A stretch of DNA of 64,000 nucleotides from Armatimonadota bacterium (lineage in GTDB: Bacteria > Armatimonadota > Zipacnadia > Zipacnadales > UBA11051). A program made the position numbers and the translations under genes. The notes beneath the pieces are model-generated. The model did not search any database. It was not told where the DNA came from and worked only from the letters and a program-made list of their open reading frames with translations. The stretch lies in NCBI GenBank assembly GCA_013178155.1, contig JABLXH010000008.1, forward strand, positions 1 through 64,000. The letters run 5' to 3'. Shown one piece after another: positions 26,746 through 35,219 of this stretch; position 1 is the stretch's first letter, and each line of letters starts with the position of its first letter.

Positions 26746-26926
26746 CGCCACTCACCCCCAGGGGTGGGGTCTTCGGCCAGGCGACAACCTTCCTGGGCCC
26801 ATTCCTCACCCCGAGCCCGAGCCCCTCCGCGACGTTGGCAGGTCGGTCTGTTGGCCGTGAGGAAGTGGTTCCCGGTCGGCCAAGACCAGCCGGTCCCATC
26901 ATGGCAGATAGCCCAGGGAGCTTCGC

Positions 26927-28021
26927 ATGCACACGCTCATTGACCCACTGCCCGACCTGTTTGCGTTCAGCGACGGTACGCGTGTCCAGTCGCCCGACGA
27001 CTGGTGGCGGCGCCGTGAGGAGCTAGGCGAGCTGGTCCTGAGCATCGAATACGGCCATCTCCCGCCCAGCCCCGCGGCGGTCGTGCCGGAGCTGCTCCAT
27101 CCCACCACGTCCGCGCGTCTGAACAACGCCCGCCGCTTCGGCTACCGGCTGCATATCGAGGGCGGCGAGCGTCCCTTCTGGTTTACAGTAGATGTGCTTG
27201 CCCCCGCCGGCGAGGGGCCGCTGCCGGTGGTCGTCAACGGCGATGGCTGCTGGGGGCCACTGCGCGAGGGGATCGTGCTGGACGTACTGGAGCGGGGCTA
27301 CGTCCTCGTGACCTTCAACCGCACCGAGATCGTCCCGGATGCTTACCGCTCTGAGCGCGACGCTGGCCTGTATCTGGTCTACCCTGGCCTGGATTTCGGG
27401 GCCATCGCCGCCTGGGCCTGGGGGTACCACCGCGTGCTGGACTTCCTCCCCACGCTTGACTTCGCCGATCCGCAGCGTGTTGCCATCACCGGCCACTCCC
27501 GCGGCGGCAAGACGGTGCTGCTGGCCGGGGCCACCGACGAACGGATCGCGCTGACCGCGCCCAACAATTCCGGCAGCGGCGGCGCCGGCTGCTACCGTTG
27601 GCACGCAGAGGGTTGCGAGAAGCTGGAGGACGGCATCCGCATGGTGCCTTACTGGTACGCCGAGCGCCTGGCCGGCTTCGTCGGCCGGGAAGGCGAGTTG
27701 CCTTTCGACCAGCATGCCCTCAAGGCCCTCGTGGCCCCTCGCTGCCTGCTATCCACCGAGGCCCTGGGCGACCTGTGGGCCAACCCCTCGGGGACCTACC
27801 AGACCTATGACGCGGCGCGGGAAGTGTACCGCTTTCTGGGGGCCGAGGAGCGTATCGGCATCTGGTTCCGGGAGGGCGACCACGAGCATGGCCCGGCCGA
27901 CTGGGCGGCGTTCCTGGACTTCGCCGACTGGCACCTGCAGGGAGGGAAGCCCGCGCGCCGTTTTGACGAGAACCCCTTCCCGGAGATGCCGCGGGCCTTC
28001 AGTTGGAGCGCGCCGGGCTAG
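26927..28021 (+). CDS. CE15-like glucuronoyl esterase, no signal peptide
   Basis: The 364-residue alpha/beta hydrolase shows the CE15-style nucleophile elbow GHSRGGK (S191), followed by NNSGSGGAGCYR, which matches the conserved (N)NSGxGGA block of bacterial glucuronoyl esterases. The acid and histidine are probably in LLSTEALGDLWANP and GDHEHGPADW (H319 or H321). CE15 enzymes cut ester bonds between glucuronic acid of xylan and alcohols such as lignin. The N-terminus (MHTLIDPLPDLFAFSDG) has no export signal, which is unusual for this role, so it may act on imported oligosaccharides. It overlaps the convergent glycosyltransferase gene by 23 bp. Confidence 0.75.
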   Translation: MHTLIDPLPDLFAFSDGTRVQSPDDWWRRREELGELVLSIEYGHLPPSPAAVVPELLHPTTSARLNNARRFGYRLHIEGGERPFWFTVDVLAPAGEGPLPVVVNGDGCWGPLREGIVLDVLERGYVLVTFNRTEIVPDAYRSERDAGLYLVYPGLDFGAIAAWAWGYHRVLDFLPTLDFADPQRVAITGHSRGGKTVLLAGATDERIALTAPNNSGSGGAGCYRWHAEGCEKLEDGIRMVPYWYAERLAGFVGREGELPFDQHALKALVAPRCLLSTEALGDLWANPSGTYQTYDAAREVYRFLGAEERIGIWFREGDHEHGPADWAAFLDFADWHLQGGKPARRFDENPFPEMPRAFSWSAPG

Positions 28022-29159
28022 AGCCTCTGCGGGGCACATCGCGCGCCAGCTCGGCGTAGAGGGCGAGATGCTGCTGGGCGCAGCGCCGCCACGAGAACCG
28101 CCGGGCCTGGGCCAGGCCGGTGGCCGACAGACGTGCGGCGAGGTCGGCCTCACTCAGCACCCGTTCCATCGCCTGCGCCATCTCTCCGACGGACAGAGGG
28201 TCCACGAGCAGGCCGGCCTCCCCCACCACCTCCGGCAGCGACGTCGTGTTCGAGGCCACCACCGGTGTGCCGCAAGCCATGGCCTCCAGGGCCGGCAGTC
28301 CAAAGCCCTCGTAGAGTGAGGGGTAGACCAGCATCTCTGCCGCCCGGTACAGCTCGGGCAGGTCGGCGTCCGGCACAGTGCCCAGGAAGCGGACGCGATC
28401 AGCCAGGCCCAGGTCCGCCACCCTCTGTCGAACTGCCTGGGCCTCGGGACCGTCTCGCCCGGCGATGGCCAGGGCCAGGTCCCCGTGCTGTCTGGCCACC
28501 AGGGCGAAGGCCTCCAGCAAGCGCGGCAGGTTCTTCCGGGGCTGGATGAGGCCCACAGCCAGTACATAGCGGTCGTCTAACCCGTACGCAGCCGCGACAC
28601 GCTCCCGCGCCGTGTGACGGTCACCGGGGCTGAACTCGGCCCCGGCCGCATAGGGCGTCACCACCACCTTCGCTCGCGGCACGTGGCAGAGCGCGGCTAT
28701 CTCCGCGGCGGCATGCTCGGAGCCGGTGACGATGCGCGTGGCCCAGCGAGCCGACCGGGGGATCAGGCGGCGCATGACCCGGACGGCCTGGCGCGGGAAC
28801 CATTCCGGGTGGCGCAGGAAGCTCACATCGTGGATAGTCACGACCGTCGGGCACGGAGCACGGGGCGGCACGAGATACTGCGCATGGGCCACGTCCATAC
28901 TCCCTCTGCGCAGGAATCTCGGCCAGGCCACGGGGGTCCAGAGCCAGCCGGGGGAGGCGGGGAGCCGATGCACGGCGAAGCTGTCATCTGCGACATCGGC
29001 CGGGAGGTCCGCCGGACCGTCCTGTCCGTAGCAGAGCGCGAAATGCCAGTCGGGGGCCAGTGCCGGGTACTCACGCAGGAGGCTCAGGAGATAGGTGCGG
29101 TCTCCCGAAGGACCCTGCGCGAGCTGCCGGGCGTCAATGGCGACCTTGAGCGCAGACAT
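27999..29159 (-). CDS. GT4-family glycosyltransferase
   Basis: The 386-residue protein is a GT-B glycosyltransferase. The N-terminal domain starts KVAIDARQLAQGPSGDRTYL. The C-terminal Rossmann domain has YVLAVGLIQPRKNLPRLLEAF, VRFLGTVPDADLPELYRAA, and the EX7E-type sequence YPSLYEGFGLPALEAMACGTPVVASN. It transfers a sugar from a nucleotide donor to an unknown acceptor, most often in surface polysaccharide or glycoconjugate synthesis. It is isolated from other biosynthesis genes. The ATG at 29159 has little Shine-Dalgarno match. It is divergent from the URO-D-like gene and its 3' end overlaps the CE15-like gene. Confidence 0.92.
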   Translation of the reverse strand: MSALKVAIDARQLAQGPSGDRTYLLSLLREYPALAPDWHFALCYGQDGPADLPADVADDSFAVHRLPASPGWLWTPVAWPRFLRRGSMDVAHAQYLVPPRAPCPTVVTIHDVSFLRHPEWFPRQAVRVMRRLIPRSARWATRIVTGSEHAAAEIAALCHVPRAKVVVTPYAAGAEFSPGDRHTARERVAAAYGLDDRYVLAVGLIQPRKNLPRLLEAFALVARQHGDLALAIAGRDGPEAQAVRQRVADLGLADRVRFLGTVPDADLPELYRAAEMLVYPSLYEGFGLPALEAMACGTPVVASNTTSLPEVVGEAGLLVDPLSVGEMAQAMERVLSEADLAARLSATGLAQARRFSWRRCAQQHLALYAELARDVPRRGSSPARSN

Positions 29160-29199
29160 CGGCTGGCGGATTGACCAAACTCACGAAGGATTCCTGCCC

Positions 29200-30180
29200 A
29201 TGAACCATGCCGAACGCTTCCGTGCTGTGATGGGCTTCCAGCCCGTGGACCGCCTGCCACGCATCGAGTGGGCTAGCTGGTGGGACAAGACCGTAGCCCG
29301 CTGGGCCGAGGAGGGCCTGCCGGTCACCGACCGCTACGAGATGTACGAATACTTTGGCCTCGACCCTTACTACCAGTGCTGGTTTGGCCCGAGAGCAGCG
29401 GAGTTTCCCGGTCCTGAGGGCGGCTTCCCGGTCACAGGGCACGACGACTACGACCGGATCCGGCCCTACCTGCTGCCGCCCTTTGAGGAGACAGTGGAGA
29501 GCCTGCGTCCGTGGGGCGAGAAGCAGGCGCAAGGCGAGTGCGTGGTCTGGGTGACGATCGAGGGCTTCTTCTGGTACCCGCGCACGCTGTTTGGCATCGA
29601 GGCCCACTTCTACGCCTTCTACGACCACGCCGACCTGATGCACCGCATGAACCAGGAGCTGGCCGACTACCATGTCCGGCTGCTGAAGGCTTTGGCGCCG
29701 GTGTGCACACCGCTGTTTGTAGTCTTCGCCGAAGACATGTCGTACAACCATGGCCCCATGTTGTCCAAACAGCTTTTCGACGAGTTCCTGGCTCCCTACT
29801 ACCGCCAGGTCATCCCCGTGGTGGAAGAGATGGGAGCCCTGGTGATCGTGGACTCCGACGGCAACATCACCGACATGGTGCCGTGGATGCAGGGCGTGGG
29901 CATCCAGGGCGTGCTGCCACTTGAGCGCCAGGCAGGCGTGGACGGCAACGCCCTGCGCGCCGCCTTCCCGGACTTCCGCATGGTCGGCCATTTCGACAAG
30001 ATGACCATGCCTCACGGCGAGGCAGCCATGCGCGAGGAGTTTGAGCGCCTGCTCCCGCTCATGCGGTCCGGCGGCTTCATCCCCGGCGTGGACCATCAGA
30101 CGCCGCCGGGGGTGTCGCTGGAGCAGTACCGCGTGTACCTGCGGCTGCTGGAGGAGTACACGGTTCTGGGCGCGCAGTAG
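29200..30180 (+). CDS. Uroporphyrinogen-decarboxylase-like (URO-D superfamily) protein
   Basis: The 326-residue protein has the URO-D/MtaA fold pattern: MNHAERFRAVMGFQPVDRLP at the start, AEDMSYNHGPMLSKQLFDEF, IVDSDGNITDMV, MVGHFDKMTM and GGFIPGVDHQTPPGVS. Known members are either heme-pathway decarboxylases or methyltransferases acting on methylcobalamin and thiols. This branch lacks the genuine HemE N-terminal arginine motif, so HemE activity is unlikely. In Armatimonadota and Lentisphaerota such genes sit near carbohydrate loci with no known role; demethylation of methylated sugars or aromatics is one speculation. GAAGGA lies nine bases before the ATG at 29200. The secreted TIM-barrel gene follows 34 bp later. 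Confidence 0.8.
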   Translation: MNHAERFRAVMGFQPVDRLPRIEWASWWDKTVARWAEEGLPVTDRYEMYEYFGLDPYYQCWFGPRAAEFPGPEGGFPVTGHDDYDRIRPYLLPPFEETVESLRPWGEKQAQGECVVWVTIEGFFWYPRTLFGIEAHFYAFYDHADLMHRMNQELADYHVRLLKALAPVCTPLFVVFAEDMSYNHGPMLSKQLFDEFLAPYYRQVIPVVEEMGALVIVDSDGNITDMVPWMQGVGIQGVLPLERQAGVDGNALRAAFPDFRMVGHFDKMTMPHGEAAMREEFERLLPLMRSGGFIPGVDHQTPPGVSLEQYRVYLRLLEEYTVLGAQ

Positions 30181-30214
30181 ACGCTGCCCGCCGACACACC
30201 ACGCGAGGTGAACC

Positions 30215-32560
30215 ATGCGTTGCCTGTTGAGCTTGCTCCTGGCGAGCCCGATTCTGGCTGCCACGGTGGATTCTGCGTATTACGCGCCAGATCGGGGCGT
30301 GCTGTACAAGTGGTTTGAGGGGGCTCCGGGGATTCAGCAGTTTGTGGAGAAGGATTACCGGGCTGCAGGGTACCTGTGCCTGTACGTCCGCAACGGCGGC
30401 ACTGAGCCCATCAGCCCCACGAGCTTCACATGGAACGGTACAGCGCTTGATGACCTGCGGGCCAGACATGAAGTGATCTGGTGGCGCCTGCTGCCCCGGC
30501 CCCTGGCCCCGGGCATGGTTGGCGAGGTGATGGTCCGCCTGCGCAATCCGCTAACGGAGGCGGGGACGTTGGCTGTGAGCTTCGATGACGGCACCAGCGT
30601 GAGCGCTCGGATCGACCCCGATCCACACCCGCTGAAGATCGCCACCATCGGCTTCAGCGACAGTCGCGACCGCGTCTTTCTGGTCGCTGAGAGCCTTGAC
30701 GGCGCTGAGCGCCAACTGGCGCGGGTGTTGCTGGATGGCCGCGATGTCACCGCCAAGTGCCGTCTGCTGGCTCCGGGCTTCATCGGCGGGTGCTCGCCGG
30801 TCTCACTCCATCTGCTCGAACCCCTGGCTCTGGGCAGTTACCACACCTACACCGTGGTCACGAGCGACGGTGGGAGAGCCTCTGCCTGCGTGCGAACCCT
30901 GGACGCCTTTGTCCCCCTGGGCTCCTACGGCTATGGCACGCTGGAGGACTACGCCCGCAACGGTTGCAACAGTTACGCCAACTTCGCGCGCAGCGGCGAG
31001 GGTCTGCTGGACGGCATGGCGCGGCTGGGGATGCGCGGGGTGAGCATGATCGGCGACGCGCCGGTGGAGCCGTATGAAGTGAAGCACCCGGGGCTCTACG
31101 CGCACTACCTGATGGACGAGCCAGATTGCGGCGACTACTTCCAGGCCACTGAGTTGCCGCATCCCCTGCGCATCGGGTTTCTGGCGCCCGAGATCGAGCG
31201 GCGGGCCCAGACCGTGCGGGAGGGCAACCCCACCCGGCCCAGCTTCTTGACCATTGACCTCACCTACAAGCCGGCCAACTACTACATCTACGGTCCCATC
31301 GCCGACATCCTCAACCCGGACTGCTATCCGCTCAGCATCGGCGCCGATGCGACAATGGTGCGCGAGGTGGTGGAGACGGCGGTGCTGGCGGCGGGGCCGC
31401 GGCCGGTGACCTTCACCTTCCAGGGCGTCATGGAGGGGCCACGCGACCCCGAGAAGTTCGCCCAGAAGCGTTTCCCGCGTCCGAACTTCGCCCTGGAGCA
31501 GCGGGTGATGCTGTACTACGCCATCGGCGCCGGAGCGCGGGGCTTGTTCAACTACATCCACTGCACCGAGAACTCGCCCACCAACTGGTCCCGAGGGACC
31601 GGAGAGTTCCCCGATATCTGGAATGAGATTGGCCAGGTCTACCGCGAACTGGAACACGTCTCGCCCCTGCTGGCTCTGGCGCACCCGACGAAGCTGGCAA
31701 CCAGCTCGACGGACAAGCTCTGGCTGCGGACCCTTCTCTGCGGCGAGGAGGCGGTGCTGGTGGCATGGGTCAACGACAGCTACCAGCAGAACCGCCTCGG
31801 GGTGCGCTACCAGCCCCTGCAGGACGTCCGCATCAAGTTGCCCGACTTGCCGTGGCTGCGGAACTGGAAGGCTCACACGGTCGGGCCGGAAGGCTTTGCA
31901 CCGCTGGCCCGTTCGGGCGACGAGGTCCTGCTGCCCCGGGCTGAGGTGGCCGGGCTTATCCTGCTGACCCCCCGGGACGGTCTGGTTCGTGAGCTGGACG
32001 CCCGCTACGAAGAGCGGCAGCGCGAGATCGGCGCCTTCCTGCTGGCGGAGTGGCGGCGATCGCTGCAGCGACAGGCGGCGAACCTCAACCTCACGCGCCT
32101 CATCACCGGTGAGCTGGGGGCCTATGCCGTGCGGGGCCAGGGCCTGGGCGCTTACGGGATCAAACTCGACAGCTACTGGAACCCCTTCGAGACCGAGCAC
32201 AACGTGTTCGAGGGGGGGACCGAGGACCGGCAGGACACTGCCGAACGCGGAGCGGCGTTTGCGGTCGGCATACCCGCCGAGGCCGTGGGCGAGCGTTGGG
32301 TGGCCTATGCCTACTGCGGACGCTGGGGCCCCGCAGCGACGATGACAGTCACCGGCCCCGACGGCCGGGTACTGGCAACACGTGAGGTGGAGGCAGGCTG
32401 GGGCGGCGAGCTGGTGGTTCTGGGCTTCACGCCACGTGAAGCGGGCGAGCACCGCGTCACTTACGTACAGGGAGGGCCGGGTGCGCGTGGCATGCGGATC
32501 GCCGAGACCATCTACGTGCTGCCCGTCAGCGAGGCCTTCCCGCCGCTCCCGGTGCCGTAA
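30215..32560 (+). CDS. Secreted TIM-barrel protein, glycosidase-like, family not assigned
   Basis: The 781-residue product has a short signal peptide (MRCLLSLLLASPILA). Residues about 20-225 are beta-sandwich-like (EKDYRAAGYLCLYVRNGG). A TIM-like barrel follows: LEDYARNGCNSYANFA, LGMRGVSMIGDAP, YAHYLMDEPD with an acid pair typical of GH active sites, PSFLTIDLTYKP, DILNPDCYPL, TFTFQGVM, GARGLFNYIHCT. The C-terminal third holds a beta domain (KLWLRTLLCGEEAVLVAWVND) and a further sandwich. I infer an extracellular hydrolase and cannot give a numbered family. GAGGTGAAC precedes the ATG. It heads a plus-strand run of six carbohydrate-related genes. Confidence 0.6.
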   Translation: MRCLLSLLLASPILAATVDSAYYAPDRGVLYKWFEGAPGIQQFVEKDYRAAGYLCLYVRNGGTEPISPTSFTWNGTALDDLRARHEVIWWRLLPRPLAPGMVGEVMVRLRNPLTEAGTLAVSFDDGTSVSARIDPDPHPLKIATIGFSDSRDRVFLVAESLDGAERQLARVLLDGRDVTAKCRLLAPGFIGGCSPVSLHLLEPLALGSYHTYTVVTSDGGRASACVRTLDAFVPLGSYGYGTLEDYARNGCNSYANFARSGEGLLDGMARLGMRGVSMIGDAPVEPYEVKHPGLYAHYLMDEPDCGDYFQATELPHPLRIGFLAPEIERRAQTVREGNPTRPSFLTIDLTYKPANYYIYGPIADILNPDCYPLSIGADATMVREVVETAVLAAGPRPVTFTFQGVMEGPRDPEKFAQKRFPRPNFALEQRVMLYYAIGAGARGLFNYIHCTENSPTNWSRGTGEFPDIWNEIGQVYRELEHVSPLLALAHPTKLATSSTDKLWLRTLLCGEEAVLVAWVNDSYQQNRLGVRYQPLQDVRIKLPDLPWLRNWKAHTVGPEGFAPLARSGDEVLLPRAEVAGLILLTPRDGLVRELDARYEERQREIGAFLLAEWRRSLQRQAANLNLTRLITGELGAYAVRGQGLGAYGIKLDSYWNPFETEHNVFEGGTEDRQDTAERGAAFAVGIPAEAVGERWVAYAYCGRWGPAATMTVTGPDGRVLATREVEAGWGGELVVLGFTPREAGEHRVTYVQGGPGARGMRIAETIYVLPVSEAFPPLPVP

Positions 32561-32585
32561 GCTGGCCTGCAAAGAGAGGGGCTCC

Positions 32586-35219
32586 ATGCGTCGCTTTCAA
32601 CTCACCGTCGCCTTCCTGGCCCTGGGGGCCGGCCTCATGCCTGCGCCGACCAACGCCGGGACCTTCGCGGGTCGGTACGTCAGCGGCGAGGGTGACACCG
32701 ACTACCTGCGCCTGCTGGACACGTGCTACCAGATGCTCTACCCCAGCCCCGACCTGCAGAACATCGGGATGCTCTACACGCCGGCGTGGCACGGCTTCGT
32801 GGAGGGACCGACCTGGGGGGCCTGGTGGATCCAGAACAGCTATGGACCGACTTTCTGCGGCCTGCCGTTCTTCCGGGAGCCCTATTCTACCTGGGTCCGC
32901 AACTCTCAGGACCTGTGGTTCAGTCAGATGGGCGACGGGAAGCGCGAGGGTGGGGGTGACTGGCACTGGATCGCGCCCGATGGCTGTCTGTGCGACGCTG
33001 CCGCGCCGGGCTGGATCTTCTACAAGCAGGGCGACGGGCGGGTGGACATCCACGACTGGGGCATGGAGTTCACGGCCGCCGGCGTGGTCATGCAGGCCGA
33101 GATGCTGCTGGTCACTCGCGACCGGGCGGCCATCGCCCACTATCTGCCCCTGCTCGAACGGTCGGCGAACTTCCTGGAGACGCGGCGCGATCCGGCGAAT
33201 GACCTGTTCCTGGCCGGTCCTGCCGGGAATCTCCTGGCCCCCAGCTACGCCGGCTACAAGCGACCCGACGGGACCTACGACAAGGCCTATCTGACCGGCC
33301 TGTCGGTTACCACCATCGCGGCGCTCGACCGTCTCATCGAGCTGGAGAAGCTGGCGGGACGTGCGGCCGAGGCCGCCCTGTACGCTGACCGCCGCGACCG
33401 CGCGAAGCAGGGCCTGGCGCGGCTGATGACGCCCGCAGGCTACTTCATCAAGTACCTCGACCCCGATGGCACGCGCCACGGGGTCTACGGCGCCGAGAAG
33501 CACGGCTACTTCGAGGCGGTCTGCAACCACGATGCCATCGCGCTGCGGGTGGTGGACGAGGCCCAGGCGCGGCGCATCTGGCGGACCATGGGGGCCATCA
33601 GGGGGCTGCGACCCCATGACCTCATCATCACCAACTACCCCTCCCTGGATGACATGTATACCGAGCCCACCGGACTGTGGGAGTTTGGGCGCTGGGTCAA
33701 CGGCGGACACTGGACCACCTGTGAGGCGCGGATGATGCTGGCCTACTTCCGCCTGGGGGCCTACGAGGACGCGCGGCGGGCCATGGAGCAGCTTCTGGGC
33801 TTCGCGCGGCGTTTCCGGTTTGACAACCCGCTGGTGGACTTCGGCGGCGACGTGTACCAGCCGCAGGAGCCCGTCAACACTGTATATGACTCCTGGGGTG
33901 GGCCGCTGGGGATGCTGCGGGGGCTGTTTGAGTACCTGTACTCGGCTGACGAACTGACTCTCATCCCCCACATCCCGCCGGGCATCACCGCCCTGCGCCA
34001 GCAGTTCCCGGTGCGGTTCGGCGACAAGCAGGTCTTCCTGTCCACTTGCGGCACCGGGGCGGTCGCTGCCGTCTGGCTGAACGGACACCGCTGGAACCGG
34101 CACGACACCGCCTCCGTCACTTTGCCCTATGATGAGCTGCCGGCCCGGGCGCGAGTTGTCATTTGCCTGGGTGGCGCTGAGCCGCGCTTTGAGGCGAACC
34201 GCTGGCCGCCACCCCTGACCGTGCCGGATGAAGCTGACCCCTTGTGGGATATCCGTGCTCTCACCACAAGCCTGGCAGGCAACGGGCGTCCGCTGCGCCT
34301 GGGAGCGGACAGCAACGGACAGACGCGCCTCGTGGGTGACTTCCGGCGGGCACGGCTGTTCTCGCGGGCTCTCACAGAGGAGGAAGTCGCGGGGCTGGCC
34401 GCTGACCCCGGTGGGGAGTTCCCCGACCCGTCGCTGGTGGCCGACTACCTTCTGGACCGCTGCGCCGACGGCGTGTGTCCCAACCCCGCTAACCCCGACC
34501 TGCCGGCACAAGTCGTGGGGACGCTCGAGATGGTCCCGGTGGGCACCGGTCAGGCGGCGCGGTTCGCCGGGGAGGGGTACCTGGAAGTGCCGAGCGACCC
34601 GCGGCTGAACCTCACCACGGCCTATACGCTCGAAGCCTGGGTCCGGCCGGGTGAACTGCCGGGCAGCGGCGGGCGACTCATAGACCGCGTGACCGCCGGC
34701 GTGGATGACGGCTACCTCCTGGACACATGCCCTGGCAACAGCTTGCGCTTCATCACTGAGCAGGGGCACTTGGGCTATGCGGCACGATTGGTGCCGGGGG
34801 AATGGGTCCATGTCGTGGCGACGTTCGCCGAGGCCGAGGGCCTGCGCCTGTATCTGAACGGCTCCCTGGTGGCCAGTGCCGAAGCCTCCCGGCCAGCGGC
34901 CATGGTGGCATTGGCGCGGGTGGGGCGATTCTACAGGCACATGGAGGCCGCCGGCCTGGGTGACACCTTCGAGGCCCAGCAGGCACGTCTGGCTGTGGAG
35001 CACCTGAAGGCCTTGCGCGAGCGGGTAGACCTGATCCGGGCGGGCACGCTGCCATCCTTGCCTGGCCCCTCGGGGCCGGCTGCCGACCGGCTCTACCTGG
35101 ACACGGCGACAAAGCTCGCGGACGGCCTGATGCGACTGATGGAGAGTTACGAGACGGCGGGGGATCCAGTGCACGAACGTGCGCTAAGCGTCTGGCGGGA
35201 GGTTACGAGGGACCAATGA
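32586..35219 (+). CDS. Secreted alpha/alpha-toroid glycosidase-like protein with LamG-like domain
   Basis: The 877-residue protein starts MRRFQLTVAFLALGAGLMPAPTNA, a signal peptide. Residues about 35-480 look like an (alpha/alpha)6 toroid as in GH78/GH15/debranching enzymes: WGMEFTAAGVVMQAEMLLV, YDKAYLTGLSVTTIAALDRLIEL, HGYFEAVCNHDAIALRVVD, GLWEFGRWVNGGHWTTCEARM and YDSWGGPLGMLRG. A small beta domain follows, and residues about 640-790 form a LamG/concanavalin domain (YTLEAWVRPGELPG, WVHVVATFAEAEGLRLYLNG). The last 70 residues are helical. A glycan-cleaving enzyme with a binding module is likely. The start is at 32586 after GAGAGGGG. Its stop overlaps the next start as ATGA, indicating coupling. 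Confidence 0.7.
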   Translation: MRRFQLTVAFLALGAGLMPAPTNAGTFAGRYVSGEGDTDYLRLLDTCYQMLYPSPDLQNIGMLYTPAWHGFVEGPTWGAWWIQNSYGPTFCGLPFFREPYSTWVRNSQDLWFSQMGDGKREGGGDWHWIAPDGCLCDAAAPGWIFYKQGDGRVDIHDWGMEFTAAGVVMQAEMLLVTRDRAAIAHYLPLLERSANFLETRRDPANDLFLAGPAGNLLAPSYAGYKRPDGTYDKAYLTGLSVTTIAALDRLIELEKLAGRAAEAALYADRRDRAKQGLARLMTPAGYFIKYLDPDGTRHGVYGAEKHGYFEAVCNHDAIALRVVDEAQARRIWRTMGAIRGLRPHDLIITNYPSLDDMYTEPTGLWEFGRWVNGGHWTTCEARMMLAYFRLGAYEDARRAMEQLLGFARRFRFDNPLVDFGGDVYQPQEPVNTVYDSWGGPLGMLRGLFEYLYSADELTLIPHIPPGITALRQQFPVRFGDKQVFLSTCGTGAVAAVWLNGHRWNRHDTASVTLPYDELPARARVVICLGGAEPRFEANRWPPPLTVPDEADPLWDIRALTTSLAGNGRPLRLGADSNGQTRLVGDFRRARLFSRALTEEEVAGLAADPGGEFPDPSLVADYLLDRCADGVCPNPANPDLPAQVVGTLEMVPVGTGQAARFAGEGYLEVPSDPRLNLTTAYTLEAWVRPGELPGSGGRLIDRVTAGVDDGYLLDTCPGNSLRFITEQGHLGYAARLVPGEWVHVVATFAEAEGLRLYLNGSLVASAEASRPAAMVALARVGRFYRHMEAAGLGDTFEAQQARLAVEHLKALRERVDLIRAGTLPSLPGPSGPAADRLYLDTATKLADGLMRLMESYETAGDPVHERALSVWREVTRDQ

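Noticed and set aside
29200-30180. Call as hemE
   Set aside because: The HemE N-terminal arginine signature is missing and no other heme genes are nearby; the wider URO-D superfamily name is safer.
30803-32587. A 594-residue minus-strand ORF
   Set aside because: It is antisense to the secreted TIM-barrel gene, with no signal or known motif.
32526-35174. An 882-residue minus-strand ORF
   Set aside because: Despite its length it is the exact antisense of the alpha-toroid/LamG gene; high GC makes stop codons rare on the opposite strand.
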